Source of the DNA: JAOADN01 sp046155885
GTDB taxonomy: Bacteria > Pseudomonadota > Alphaproteobacteria > Rhodobacterales > Rhodobacteraceae
Length of the DNA: 20,540 nt
NCBI GenBank assembly: GCA_046155885.1
Contig: JBJXFU010000030.1
Coordinates: 1 to 20,540, forward strand
Direction of reading: 5' to 3'
Part shown: positions 1-6,240 of the stretch, piece after piece
Layout of the letters: each line of letters starts with the position of its first letter
Position numbering within the stretch: the stretch's first letter is position 1
The notes under the pieces: model-generated
Database searches by the model: none
Told to the model about the DNA's origin: nothing
What the model saw: only the letters and a program-made list of their open reading frames with translations
Position numbers and translations under genes: made by a program

Positions 1-60
1 AGACTTGGGAATCCCGAATCAACACCACGACGACACGCTCTAACGTTAACTTAACCGAAA

Positions 61-78
61 GCCATACGATCGTATGGC
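61..78. promoter_or_regulatory. 18-bp perfect palindrome, possible operator
   Basis: GCCATACGATCGTATGGC is identical to its own reverse complement over 18 bases. It lies in a relatively AT-rich non-coding patch, next to two adjacent TTAAC units at 46-50 and 51-55. A dyad of this length outside genes is typical of dimeric regulator sites (TetR, GntR or LuxR type), but no regulator gene is present in the window to pair it with. The controlled gene could lie left of the window or be a transcript running right. Function is inferred from symmetry only. Confidence 0.45.
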
Positions 79-79
79 A

Positions 80-113
80 GGTTGCTGGCACAGTGCTGGG
101 CGGTTGCTGGCAC
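80..113. repeat. 12-bp direct repeat, 22-bp period
   Basis: GGTTGCTGGCAC occurs at 80-91 and again at 102-113, exactly 22 bases apart (about two helical turns), immediately right of the 18-bp palindrome. Two same-face copies could be an activator or repressor site, or a small local duplication. No coding gene covers this stretch convincingly. Confidence 0.5.
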
Positions 114-192
114 CCTGCGAACGGTGCGGAAGCCGGCGGTTAATGCAGCGTCCGCAAGGGCTTGCGGCGGGGTCGGGCGGTGTCTCCGCTCT

Positions 193-223
193 CGGCAGGA
201 CGGCCGCCCCGCCGATGTTTTTT
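193..223 (+). terminator. rho-independent terminator pointing right, no visible upstream gene
   Basis: The bases 193-214 fold back on themselves around a central CGGCCG with two mismatches (the arms begin CGGCAGG and end CCCCGCCG). Six T residues follow at 218-223. This is the layout of an intrinsic terminator for a rightward transcript. The only adjacent gene, the nitroreductase, runs leftward and ends at 233, so the terminator belongs either to a gene entering from the left or to a short non-coding transcript inside 1-223. Confidence 0.45.
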
Positions 224-232
224 CGTCGCGCG

Positions 233-826
233 TCACCTCTCCGCCCAGGTCACGAGCTGGTCCAGATCGGGCCGCGGGCGGTCGGGCGGAACCGAGGTCT
301 GGGTGCCGATGTGGATCAGGCCCGCAACCCATTCGCCCTGCGCCAGGCCAAGGGCGTCGCGGCGGAAAGCCGGGTCCGAGACGTGCCAGCCGGTCAGCCA
401 GCAGGCGCCCCAGCCGGCGGCGAGCGCCGCGTTCAGAAGCGTCAGGCAGACGGCGCCGGCCGAGAGGACCTGTTCGGTTTCCGGGATGCGGTCGGTGGGC
501 ATCGCGCGCTTCACCACCGCCACCGCAAGGTCGGCATCGGCCAGTTGCGCCACCCCCTTGGCGCGGCGGTCATCGTCCAGCCCGAGCCGGCGGCCGGTGT
601 CGTCGGCCAGCCGGGCAAGGCGCACAAGCGCCTGTTTCTCAAGAACAATGAAGCGCCAGGGTTCAAGCTTGCCGTGATCGGGCACACGCGCGGCGGCGGT
701 CAGCAGGACCATGAGTTCGGCCCGCGACGGCACCGGTGCGGTCAGCGTCCGGGCCGGTCGGGAGCGGCGGGAGAGAAGGAAACCGAGGACGGGATTCTGC
801 GGGTCGGACGTGGCGGGGGCGGACAT
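233..826 (-). CDS. nitroreductase family protein (YdjA-like)
   Basis: The 197-residue product matches the short YdjA-type nitroreductases, FMN-dependent oxidoreductases that use NAD(P)H and act as dimers in the cytoplasm. Visible family blocks are the N-terminal LLSRRSRPA, where basic residues normally contact the FMN phosphate, then VPDHGKLEPWRFIV, and a central GAVCLTLLNAALAAGWGACW followed by LIHIGT near the C-terminus. The ATG at 826 is preferred over an in-frame start at 883, because the family block begins about 12 residues in and GAAAGG lies eight bases upstream. The natural substrate is unknown. BluB was considered because cobalamin genes lie elsewhere in the window, but the VPDHGKLEPW block fits YdjA better. 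Downstream sequence lacks an obvious leftward terminator. Confidence 0.88.
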   Translation of the reverse strand: MSAPATSDPQNPVLGFLLSRRSRPARTLTAPVPSRAELMVLLTAAARVPDHGKLEPWRFIVLEKQALVRLARLADDTGRRLGLDDDRRAKGVAQLADADLAVAVVKRAMPTDRIPETEQVLSAGAVCLTLLNAALAAGWGACWLTGWHVSDPAFRRDALGLAQGEWVAGLIHIGTQTSVPPDRPRPDLDQLVTWAER

Positions 827-890
827 GGGCGCGGCCTTTCGTTCGTTCCCGAAGGGTGTCGGGCAAAGCGCCGGCCGAGGCAAGTGCGCG

Positions 891-930
891 GGGCGGCCCG
901 CGGGCGGCCCACGGGCGGCCCACGGGCGGT
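891..930. repeat. short tandem repeat of an 11-bp GC unit
   Basis: Units at 891-901, 902-912 and 913-923 read GGGCGGCCCGC, GGGCGGCCCAC and GGGCGGCCCAC, and a partial fourth begins at 924. They sit between the stop of the deacetylase gene (943) and the start of the nitroreductase gene (826), both leftward. The array could slip and vary in copy number, and may affect read-through between the two genes. Confidence 0.65.
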
Positions 931-942
931 CAGTTCGGGCAG

Positions 943-2043
943 TCAGTTCAGGAAATACCGCGCCAGTTCGCCGATATGCACGCTGACATGCGCCTGCCAG
1001 ACGGCGCCGGGCTGGCGCTTCACAAGCGTGTCAGCCAGGGGGTCCGGGGCGCGGATCGCGCTGCCGGTCAGTTCCTCCAGCACCGCATGGCCGCAAAAGG
1101 GGACGTGTACATCGGAGTACCCTCCCTCATGCACCAGCACGAGCCGCCCCCCGCAAAGGTCCCCCGCCACCGCCTTGAGCATCCGTGTCATGAGGCGGAA
1201 CGTTTCGGCCGTCGCCACCATCCGGCCCAGCGGGTCCATCGCCGAGGCGTCGTAGCCGCAGGCGACGACGATCGCCTCGGGGCGGAAGCGGGAAAGAAGC
1301 GGCAAAACAATGCGTTCCATCGCCTCGATGTAGTTTGCATGTCCGGTGCCGGGCGGCAGCGGGATGTTGGCGTTGTACCCGTGCCCCTTGCCCCGCCCGC
1401 GTTCCGAGGCATCCCCGGTGTCGAGCGGGTAGTTGCGTTCCTGATGCAGCGAGACCGTCAGCACCTCGGGGTCCTCGAGGAAGACCGCCTCGGTGCCGTT
1501 GCCGTGGTGCACATCCCAATCCACCACCGCGATGCGGCGGGCCAGGCCGGCGCCTTGCGCGGCGCGGATGGCGATGGCGATGTTGGCCAGAAGGCAGAAG
1601 CCGTTCGGCCAGTCCGGCAGGCAATGGTGCCCCGGCGGGCGGCAGAGCGCATAGGCGTTCGGGTGGTCGCCCCGCAGGACGGCGGCAAGCGCGGCCGTGG
1701 CAAGCCCGGCCGACAGCGCCGCCACCTCGAACCCGCCGCGCCCGAACGGGGTGCGCAGGCCAAGCTCGCCCCCGCCCGCGTCGGAGGCGGCCTTGAAGGC
1801 GTCGAGGTAAGTGGCCGGATGGACGCGCAGCAGGTCCTCGCGGGCCGCTTCCGGGGCCGAGGCGAGGGTCATTTCGCGGGAAAGCCCGGTGACCTCTATC
1901 AGGTTCCGAAGCCGCCGTTTCGTCTCGGGGCTTTCCGGCAGGCCGCCGCCCGGCTGGACGAGCCCGCCCACCGGGACGGTCAGGGCGTAGTTGCCGCCGT
2001 GGTGCCAGAAGCAGCGTTCGTCGGTTAGGAAGGCGGTGGTCAT
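943..2043 (-). CDS. class II histone deacetylase family / acetylpolyamine amidohydrolase-like
   Basis: The 366-residue protein is a full-length member of the zinc-dependent deacetylase superfamily, which in bacteria removes acetyl groups from polyamines, small amides or protein lysines. The charge-relay pair is in RPPGHHC (His139-140). Zinc ligands are in VVDWDVHHGNGT (Asp177, His179) and ACGYDAS (Asp265). The glycine-rich block with the transition-state tyrosine is HEGGYS (Tyr309). The ATG at 2043 gives the usual N-terminus, and an upstream in-frame ATG at 2136 would add an atypical Arg/Pro-rich stretch. No strong Shine-Dalgarno sequence is visible; GGAACC is the nearest purine-rich patch. 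The gene lies between two other leftward genes but is separated from each by about 100 bases. The true substrate cannot be told from sequence. Confidence 0.88.
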   Translation of the reverse strand: MTTAFLTDERCFWHHGGNYALTVPVGGLVQPGGGLPESPETKRRLRNLIEVTGLSREMTLASAPEAAREDLLRVHPATYLDAFKAASDAGGGELGLRTPFGRGGFEVAALSAGLATAALAAVLRGDHPNAYALCRPPGHHCLPDWPNGFCLLANIAIAIRAAQGAGLARRIAVVDWDVHHGNGTEAVFLEDPEVLTVSLHQERNYPLDTGDASERGRGKGHGYNANIPLPPGTGHANYIEAMERIVLPLLSRFRPEAIVVACGYDASAMDPLGRMVATAETFRLMTRMLKAVAGDLCGGRLVLVHEGGYSDVHVPFCGHAVLEELTGSAIRAPDPLADTLVKRQPGAVWQAHVSVHIGELARYFLN

Positions 2044-2126
2044 GGCGCGGGTTCCGGTCTCGTCCAGCGGGGCGATATGGCCATGCGGGGCGCGTCGGGG
2101 CAACGGCGAACCTTCGCTGGGCAAGA

Positions 2127-2144
2127 GCCGGGGCATGCCCCGGC
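2127..2144 (-). terminator. perfect hairpin directly after the HAD phosphatase gene
   Basis: GCCGGGGCATGCCCCGGC is an 18-base perfect palindrome abutting the TAG stop at 2145-2147. Read leftward it gives a seven-pair GC stem with a CATG loop, followed by TCTT. The stem is strong but the T tract is short, so it may be a weak terminator or an mRNA-end stabiliser between the HAD and deacetylase genes. Confidence 0.45.
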
Positions 2145-2876
2145 CTACGGGCGGCGGGCGGGGTCCGGCCCGGCACCGGCCCCAAGCCCATTGACCAGCG
2201 CGGCAAGCTCGCCCAGATGCGGGATGCGACGGAAGCGGGGATGATCCTCGGGTGCGGCGGCATGTTCCAGCGCCCAGGTCAGGTCATGGGGCACGTGCAC
2301 CGCCCAGGCGCCGGCTTCGATCGCCGGCAGGATGTCGGAGCGCAGCGAGTTTCCCACCATCATCGTCGCGTCCGGGTCGGCGCCGTGCCGCGTGAAGACC
2401 GCGAGATAGCTCGCGCGGGTCTTGTCCGACACCACCTCGACCCCGTCGAACAGCTCGCCCAGCCCGGACTGCGCGACCTTCCGTTCCTGATCCAGAAGGT
2501 CGCCCTTGGTGACGACGATCACCCGGTGGCGGTCCTTCAGCGCCGTCACCGCCTCGCGCGCATGGGGCAGAAGCTCGATCGGATGGGCCAGCATCTCGCG
2601 TCCCGCCGCCAGAAGCTCGCGGATCACGGCGGCCGGCACGCGGTCGTCCGTCACCTCGATGGCGGTCTCGATCATCGAGAGGACGAAGCCCTTGATCCCG
2701 AACCCGTAGCGCCCGACGTTGCGCCGTTCGGCGGCGAGCAGGCGTTCGGCCAGGTGGTCGGGGGCGGCGTAGGCGGACAGGAGCGCGGCGAAACGCTCTT
2801 CGGTCAGGCGGAAGAAGCGTTCGTTGTGCCAGAGCGTGTCGTCGGCATCGAAGGCGATGGTGGTCAGGCGTGTCAC
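2145..2876 (-). CDS. HAD family hydrolase (YjjG/FMN phosphatase-like)
   Basis: This is a 243-residue haloacid dehalogenase-type phosphohydrolase. Motif I is AFDADDTLWHN with nucleophile Asp10 and acid/base Asp12. Motif II is VVTKGD with Thr123. The motif III lysine is probably Lys152 in DKTRASY. Motif IV is MVGNSLRSDI, with Asp181 for magnesium. A helical cap of about 80 residues separates motifs I and II, as in the HAD-IA subgroup. The start is GTG at 2876, which places motif I at its usual distance from the N-terminus; no clear ribosome site is seen. The gene is divergent from clpS. The substrate is probably a small phosphorylated metabolite such as a nucleotide or sugar phosphate, but this is inferred from family only. 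Confidence 0.88.
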   Translation of the reverse strand: MTRLTTIAFDADDTLWHNERFFRLTEERFAALLSAYAAPDHLAERLLAAERRNVGRYGFGIKGFVLSMIETAIEVTDDRVPAAVIRELLAAGREMLAHPIELLPHAREAVTALKDRHRVIVVTKGDLLDQERKVAQSGLGELFDGVEVVSDKTRASYLAVFTRHGADPDATMMVGNSLRSDILPAIEAGAWAVHVPHDLTWALEHAAAPEDHPRFRRIPHLGELAALVNGLGAGAGPDPARRP

Positions 2877-2938
2877 GGCTGGGCCAATTCGCGGTTCCCG
2901 AAGGCAACCCTTTTCTCAGCTGCCCGCAGGATGATACC

Positions 2939-3334
2939 ATGGACAGGTTTCCGCATGACCGCGAATCCCCGGAAGGCATGGCACGGACGATGGCGTCCCT
3001 TTTCCCTCTGACGATGGCCGGCCGCAAGGGCGGTACCGAGGACGAGACATCGATCCTCACCAAGACCAGACCGAAGACGCAGCGCCCGCCGCTTTACAAG
3101 GTGCTGCTGCTCAATGACGACTACACGCCGATGGAGTTCGTCGTGCATGTGCTCGAACGGTTCTTCGGCCTGACGCACGCCCAGGCCTTCGAGATCATGC
3201 TGACGGTCCACAAAAAGGGGCTGGCGGTGGTGGGCGTCTTTTCCTTCGAGGTGGCGGAAACCAAGGTGGCGCAGGTGATGGATTTCGCGCGCCGTCACCA
3301 GCACCCCTTGCAGTGCACGATGGAAAAGGAATAG
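2939..3334 (+). CDS. clpS: ATP-dependent Clp protease adaptor ClpS
   Basis: ClpS binds the N-domain of ClpA and hands N-end-rule substrates to the ClpAP protease in the cytoplasm. The conserved core runs from PPLYKVLLLNDDYTPMEFV (Asn59, Asp60 and Asp61 form part of the N-degron pocket) through VHKKG (His91) to the C-terminal HPLQCTMEKE. The first 48 residues are a variable, probably flexible tail. The ATG at 2939 has AGGA seven bases upstream and gives 131 residues. An ATG at 2990 would give 114 residues, closer to the usual family length, but with a poorer ribosome site. clpA is not adjacent, so clpS stands apart here. Its start lies 62 bases from the divergent HAD gene. Confidence 0.95.
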   Translation: MDRFPHDRESPEGMARTMASLFPLTMAGRKGGTEDETSILTKTRPKTQRPPLYKVLLLNDDYTPMEFVVHVLERFFGLTHAQAFEIMLTVHKKGLAVVGVFSFEVAETKVAQVMDFARRHQHPLQCTMEKE

Positions 3335-3360
3335 CGCGGGGCCGGTCCGTCCCGGAGGGA

Positions 3361-3375
3361 ATGCGCGTTCCGTGA
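3361..3375 (+). other. four-codon open frame overlapping the next gene's GTG start
   Basis: A strong GGAGGG at 3354-3359 is followed almost at once by ATG CGC GTT CCG TGA. The TGA overlaps the GTG (3372-3374) that opens the methyltransferase gene. This could be a mini-ORF that couples translation, or a coincidence, because the same GGAGGG lies 12 bases from the GTG and may serve it directly. Confidence 0.2.
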
Positions 3376-4394
3376 GCCGATCCCGACTGTCGCGTGTGCT
3401 TGCCGAACCCGGTGCGCTGCCGTCCGAAGGGGCGGTGGCGCTGTTCGGCTTTCCGCTGGACACCGGCGCCTTGGAACTTCCGAGGGAGCGATTGATCGTG
3501 GTGCAGGGCTTCCGGCCCGACCACGATGCCTGGGCGGCGGCGGGGTTCCGCGTGCAGCCCGAGGCGGAGGGGGAGTTCGCGGCTGCGGCCGTGTCCGTGC
3601 CGCGCACCAGGGCCGGGGCGCGGGCGCGGATCGCACAGGCCGCAGCGCATGTGCCCTTCGGCGCGCCGATATGGGTGGACGGGCAGAAGACCGACGGAAT
3701 CGACGCGGTGCTGCGCGAGCTGAAGGCACGGGTGGCGTTGTCCGATCCGCTGGCCAGAGCGCATGGCAAGGCGGCGTGGTTCGCCTCGCCGGGGCCTGAG
3801 GCGTTCGCGGACTGGGCGGGGGGATGGACCGCGCCCGCGCCGGGCTTCGCCGCGCCCCCGGGGGCGTTTTCGGCCGATGCGCCCGATCCGGGATCGGTGC
3901 TGCTGGCCGGGGCGCTGCCGCCGGGGCTGAAGGGGCGGGTGGCCGACCTTGGTGCCGGCTGGGGCTGGCTTTCGGCGGCGATCCTGACCCGACCTGGGGT
4001 GACGGGGGTCGATGTCGTCGAGGCCGACCACGAGGCCCTGAGGGCTGCCCGGACGAACCTGACCGACCCGCGGGCGGCGTTCCACTGGGCCGACGCGCGG
4101 GTCTTCCGCCCCAAGGCGCCGCTCGACGCGGTGGTGATGAACCCGCCTTTTCACGAAGGGCGGTCCGCCGATCCGGGGCTCGGCGCGGCCTTCATCCGGG
4201 CGGCGGCGGGAATGCTGTCGACCGGCGGCGCGCTCTGGATGGTGGCCAACCGCCACCTGCCCTACGAGGCGGCGCTGCGCGCGGCGTTCCGCGAGGTGGC
4301 TGATGTGGCCGGCGACGGGCGGTTCAAGGTGATGCGGGCGGCGCATCCGGTGCGCGGCCCCTCGGCCGCTCGCCCTGACCGGAAGCCGCGTTGA
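3372..4394 (+). CDS. class I SAM-dependent methyltransferase, RsmC-like
   Basis: The product has 340 residues and the two-part layout of RsmC/RlmG-type N2-guanine rRNA methyltransferases: a degenerate N-terminal half (about 1-180) and a catalytic C-terminal Rossmann half. The SAM-binding motif is DLGAGWG (192-198). An acidic VEADH (216-220) should hold the ribose. The catalytic NPPFHEG motif (257-263) is the form typical of methyltransferases that modify guanine N2 in RNA. E. coli RsmC acts on G1207 of 16S rRNA; assignment to that exact base is inference. The start is GTG at 3372, 37 bases after clpS, so co-transcription is likely. The gene converges on a lipoprotein gene with a nine-base gap. 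Confidence 0.82.
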   Translation: MSRSRLSRVLAEPGALPSEGAVALFGFPLDTGALELPRERLIVVQGFRPDHDAWAAAGFRVQPEAEGEFAAAAVSVPRTRAGARARIAQAAAHVPFGAPIWVDGQKTDGIDAVLRELKARVALSDPLARAHGKAAWFASPGPEAFADWAGGWTAPAPGFAAPPGAFSADAPDPGSVLLAGALPPGLKGRVADLGAGWGWLSAAILTRPGVTGVDVVEADHEALRAARTNLTDPRAAFHWADARVFRPKAPLDAVVMNPPFHEGRSADPGLGAAFIRAAAGMLSTGGALWMVANRHLPYEAALRAAFREVADVAGDGRFKVMRAAHPVRGPSAARPDRKPR

Positions 4395-4403
4395 AGCCTG
4401 CCC

Positions 4404-4808
4404 TCACTCCGGGAACTTCGCCCTGCACTCCGCGATGACCGGTTGCGCGGCGCGCAGGAACTCGGCGCGCTTCCTCACCAGTCCGTCAAGCTTGCGCCTC
4501 TCGGACGCCGGGTCGATGGCGGCGGGGCGGCGTTCGGTGCGGGTGAAATCGTCCAGGCAGTAGCGGGCGCGGAAGACCGGGTTGCCGTTGGCGTCGGTTC
4601 CGGAGGGTACGTGGTCGCAGATCACCCATCGGGTGTCGGTGACCTCGACGGTTTCAAAGCGGTAGCCGCGGGCGAGGTTGCCTTGAGTCTCGGCGATCAG
4701 CCTATCGACGTTGCGAAGGTCGCGCGTCTGTCCGGCGATGCACTGTTCCTGCGGGGTGCCGCAGGCGGCCAGCAGAGCGAGGGCGGCGAAGGAGAGACGC
4801 GCGCGCAT
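4404..4808 (-). CDS. small lipoprotein of unknown function, downstream paralogue
   Basis: The 134-residue protein begins with a short lipoprotein signal peptide. A hydrophobic stretch ends in LAAC, so Cys16 would be lipidated and the protein anchored in the periplasm. The mature part has VDRLIAETQGNLARGY at residues 34-49, further cysteines at 23, 64, 84 and 128, and a basic helical tail with ERRKLDGL. It closely parallels the protein encoded just upstream, and the ATG at 4808 shares a base with that gene's TGA, so translation is probably coupled. An earlier in-frame ATG at 4826 is less likely because it pushes the signal peptide inward. I do not recognise a named family. Confidence 0.78.
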   Translation of the reverse strand: MRARLSFAALALLAACGTPQEQCIAGQTRDLRNVDRLIAETQGNLARGYRFETVEVTDTRWVICDHVPSGTDANGNPVFRARYCLDDFTRTERRPAAIDPASERRKLDGLVRKRAEFLRAAQPVIAECRAKFPE

Positions 4809-5182
4809 CACGCCCCCCCGGCGCACAAAGCCGCATCGCCTGTGGCCTGCGTTGCAAGCGCGGCGCGCCGCTGCTGCAGGGCCTCGAGCTTGCGCGTCTC
4901 GGCCGCGCGGTCAAGCGGCACGGCGCGGTTGCCGCCGATGCCATTGCAGAAGCTGACCCCGACATTGTCCCCGGCCCCGCCGAGGCAGAAGTTGAAGTCC
5001 GATCCCGTGCGTTCGGTCGTGTAGCCGCGGTCGAGGTTGGCGCGGGTTTCGGCGATCAGGCGGTCGACGACCCGGATTTCGCGGGCGGCGGGCGACTGGC
5101 AGCCGGGGGCGGGGGCCTCGCAGGCGGCGAGAACGGCGGCTGACAGGACGGCGGCGGCGGGAAGCGTGAAGGCACGGGGCAT
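4808..5182 (-). CDS. small lipoprotein of unknown function, upstream paralogue
   Basis: This 124-residue protein has a hydrophobic signal ending in LAAC, placing the lipidation cysteine at residue 21. The mature domain has VDRLIAETRANLDRGY (39-54), several cysteines and a glycine-rich centre, then RKLEALQQRR near the end. Both the VDRLIAET-NL-RGY core and the late RKL helix recur in the next gene, which overlaps it as TGATG, so the pair looks like an old tandem duplication. The long frame continues upstream to 5818 but only by running antisense through hemF, so ATG 5182 is chosen. A possible -10 (TAGACT, 5226-5221) lies 38 bases upstream. Function is unknown; a periplasmic role is inferred from the signal peptide. 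Confidence 0.75.
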   Translation of the reverse strand: MPRAFTLPAAAVLSAAVLAACEAPAPGCQSPAAREIRVVDRLIAETRANLDRGYTTERTGSDFNFCLGGAGDNVGVSFCNGIGGNRAVPLDRAAETRKLEALQQRRAALATQATGDAALCAGGA

Positions 5183-5220
5183 GGGGCGACTCGCAACTCG
5201 GAACGGGACCGGGCCGGCCC

Positions 5221-5296
5221 AGTCTAGCGCATCGGGTGCTTCCGCGAACAGCCCGCTTCCGCCGGGCTGGCGGGGTCCGGCCGGGGGTGCTAGGCA
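5221..5296. promoter_or_regulatory. putative divergent promoters for the lipoprotein pair and hemF
   Basis: The 145-base gap between the two divergent genes holds two -10-like elements. TAGACT reads leftward at 5226-5221, 38 bases before the lipoprotein ATG. TAGGCA reads rightward at 5291-5296 within GCTAGG, ending 31 bases before the hemF ATG. Their -35 regions are poor. No FnrL-like TTGAT-N4-ATCAA site was found, although hemF-type genes are often oxygen-regulated. Confidence 0.35.
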
Positions 5297-5327
5297 AACG
5301 GCCGGAACCGGAGGGGACGGCGCGGCA

Positions 5328-6239
5328 ATGACCGGCGGGATGGAGGACAGGAAGGCGCGAGCGGTGGCGTGGTTCGGTGAACTGCGCAACGGAATCGTGG
5401 CGGCCTTCGAGGCGCTGGAGGACCGGCACGAGGCCGTGCACGGGGCCGGCGGTCCGGGCACACCGGGTCGCTTCGCGGTGACCGAAACCCGACGGGCCGA
5501 CCCGGGCGGCGGGGATGCCGGCGGTGGCCTGATGAGCGTCCTGCGCGGAGGGAGCGTCTTCGAGAAGGTCGGCGTCAATGTCTCGACCGTGTACGGCACG
5601 CTGGGCGAACGCGCACAGCGGGCAATGGCGGCGCGCGGGGTGCCCGGGATGCAGGCGGACCCGCGTTTCTGGGCCAGCGGGATCAGCCTTGTCGCACACA
5701 TGGCCAACCCGCATGCGCCGGCGGTGCACATGAACACCCGCATGTTCTGGACCCCGCACGCCTGGTGGTTCGGCGGCGGCACCGACCTGAACCCGGCCAT
5801 CGAATACCCCGGGGACACGGCCGCATTCCATGCCGTGCTGAAGGCGCATTGCGACCCGCACGGGGCCGACCGCTACCCGCGCCTCAAGGCCTGGGCGGAC
5901 GAGTATTTCTTCATCCCCCACCGGGGGCGCGCGCGCGGCGTCGGCGGCATCTTCTTCGACGACCTCAACAGCGGCGGCGCGGAGGCGGACAGCTGGGAAG
6001 CGGACTTCGCCTTCACCCGCGATGTCGGGCGCGCCTTCCTGCCCGCCTTCCTGCCCATCGCCGACCGGCGCCGCGCGCAGCCCTGGACGGAAAGCGACCG
6101 CGAGGCGCAGTTGATCCACCGGGGCCTTTATGCCGAATACAACCTCGTCTACGACCGGGGCACGAAGTTCGGGCTGGAAACCGGCCATGACGCGAACGCG
6201 GTCCTGATGAGCCTGCCGCCGGTGGCAAAGTGGCCCTGA
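5328..6239 (+). CDS. hemF: oxygen-dependent coproporphyrinogen III oxidase
   Basis: HemF decarboxylates coproporphyrinogen III to protoporphyrinogen IX using O2, a late step in haem synthesis in the cytoplasm. The 303-residue product shows the family blocks FEKVGVNVSTVYG (78-90), VHMNTRMFW (133-141), WWFGGGTDLNP (146-156), and the signature AWADEYFFIPHRG continuing into RGVGGIFFDDLN (188-214). It ends just after SLPPVAKW, roughly 25 residues earlier than E. coli HemF as I recall it. This may be normal in this lineage. ATG 5328 follows GGAGGGG at 5310-5316; a second ATG at 5340 is possible. It leads an operon with only one base to the next gene, so haem, exporter and cobalamin genes are probably co-transcribed. 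Confidence 0.95.
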   Translation: MTGGMEDRKARAVAWFGELRNGIVAAFEALEDRHEAVHGAGGPGTPGRFAVTETRRADPGGGDAGGGLMSVLRGGSVFEKVGVNVSTVYGTLGERAQRAMAARGVPGMQADPRFWASGISLVAHMANPHAPAVHMNTRMFWTPHAWWFGGGTDLNPAIEYPGDTAAFHAVLKAHCDPHGADRYPRLKAWADEYFFIPHRGRARGVGGIFFDDLNSGGAEADSWEADFAFTRDVGRAFLPAFLPIADRRRAQPWTESDREAQLIHRGLYAEYNLVYDRGTKFGLETGHDANAVLMSLPPVAKWP

Positions 6240-6240
6240 T

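Noticed and set aside
86..120. TGGCAC elements that resemble a sigma-54 -24 box
   Set aside because: Neither copy is followed at the right distance by TTGC[AT]; the bases there are TGGG and GAAC.
233..826. Nitroreductase as BluB, the dimethylbenzimidazole synthase that would feed CobT
   Set aside because: Its VPDHGKLEPW block and length fit YdjA-type proteins, and it is not linked to the cobalamin genes.
5183..5327. Cobalamin riboswitch or FnrL site in front of the hemF-cob operon
   Set aside because: No B12-box-like conserved core and no TTGAT-N4-ATCAA could be found by eye in this leader.
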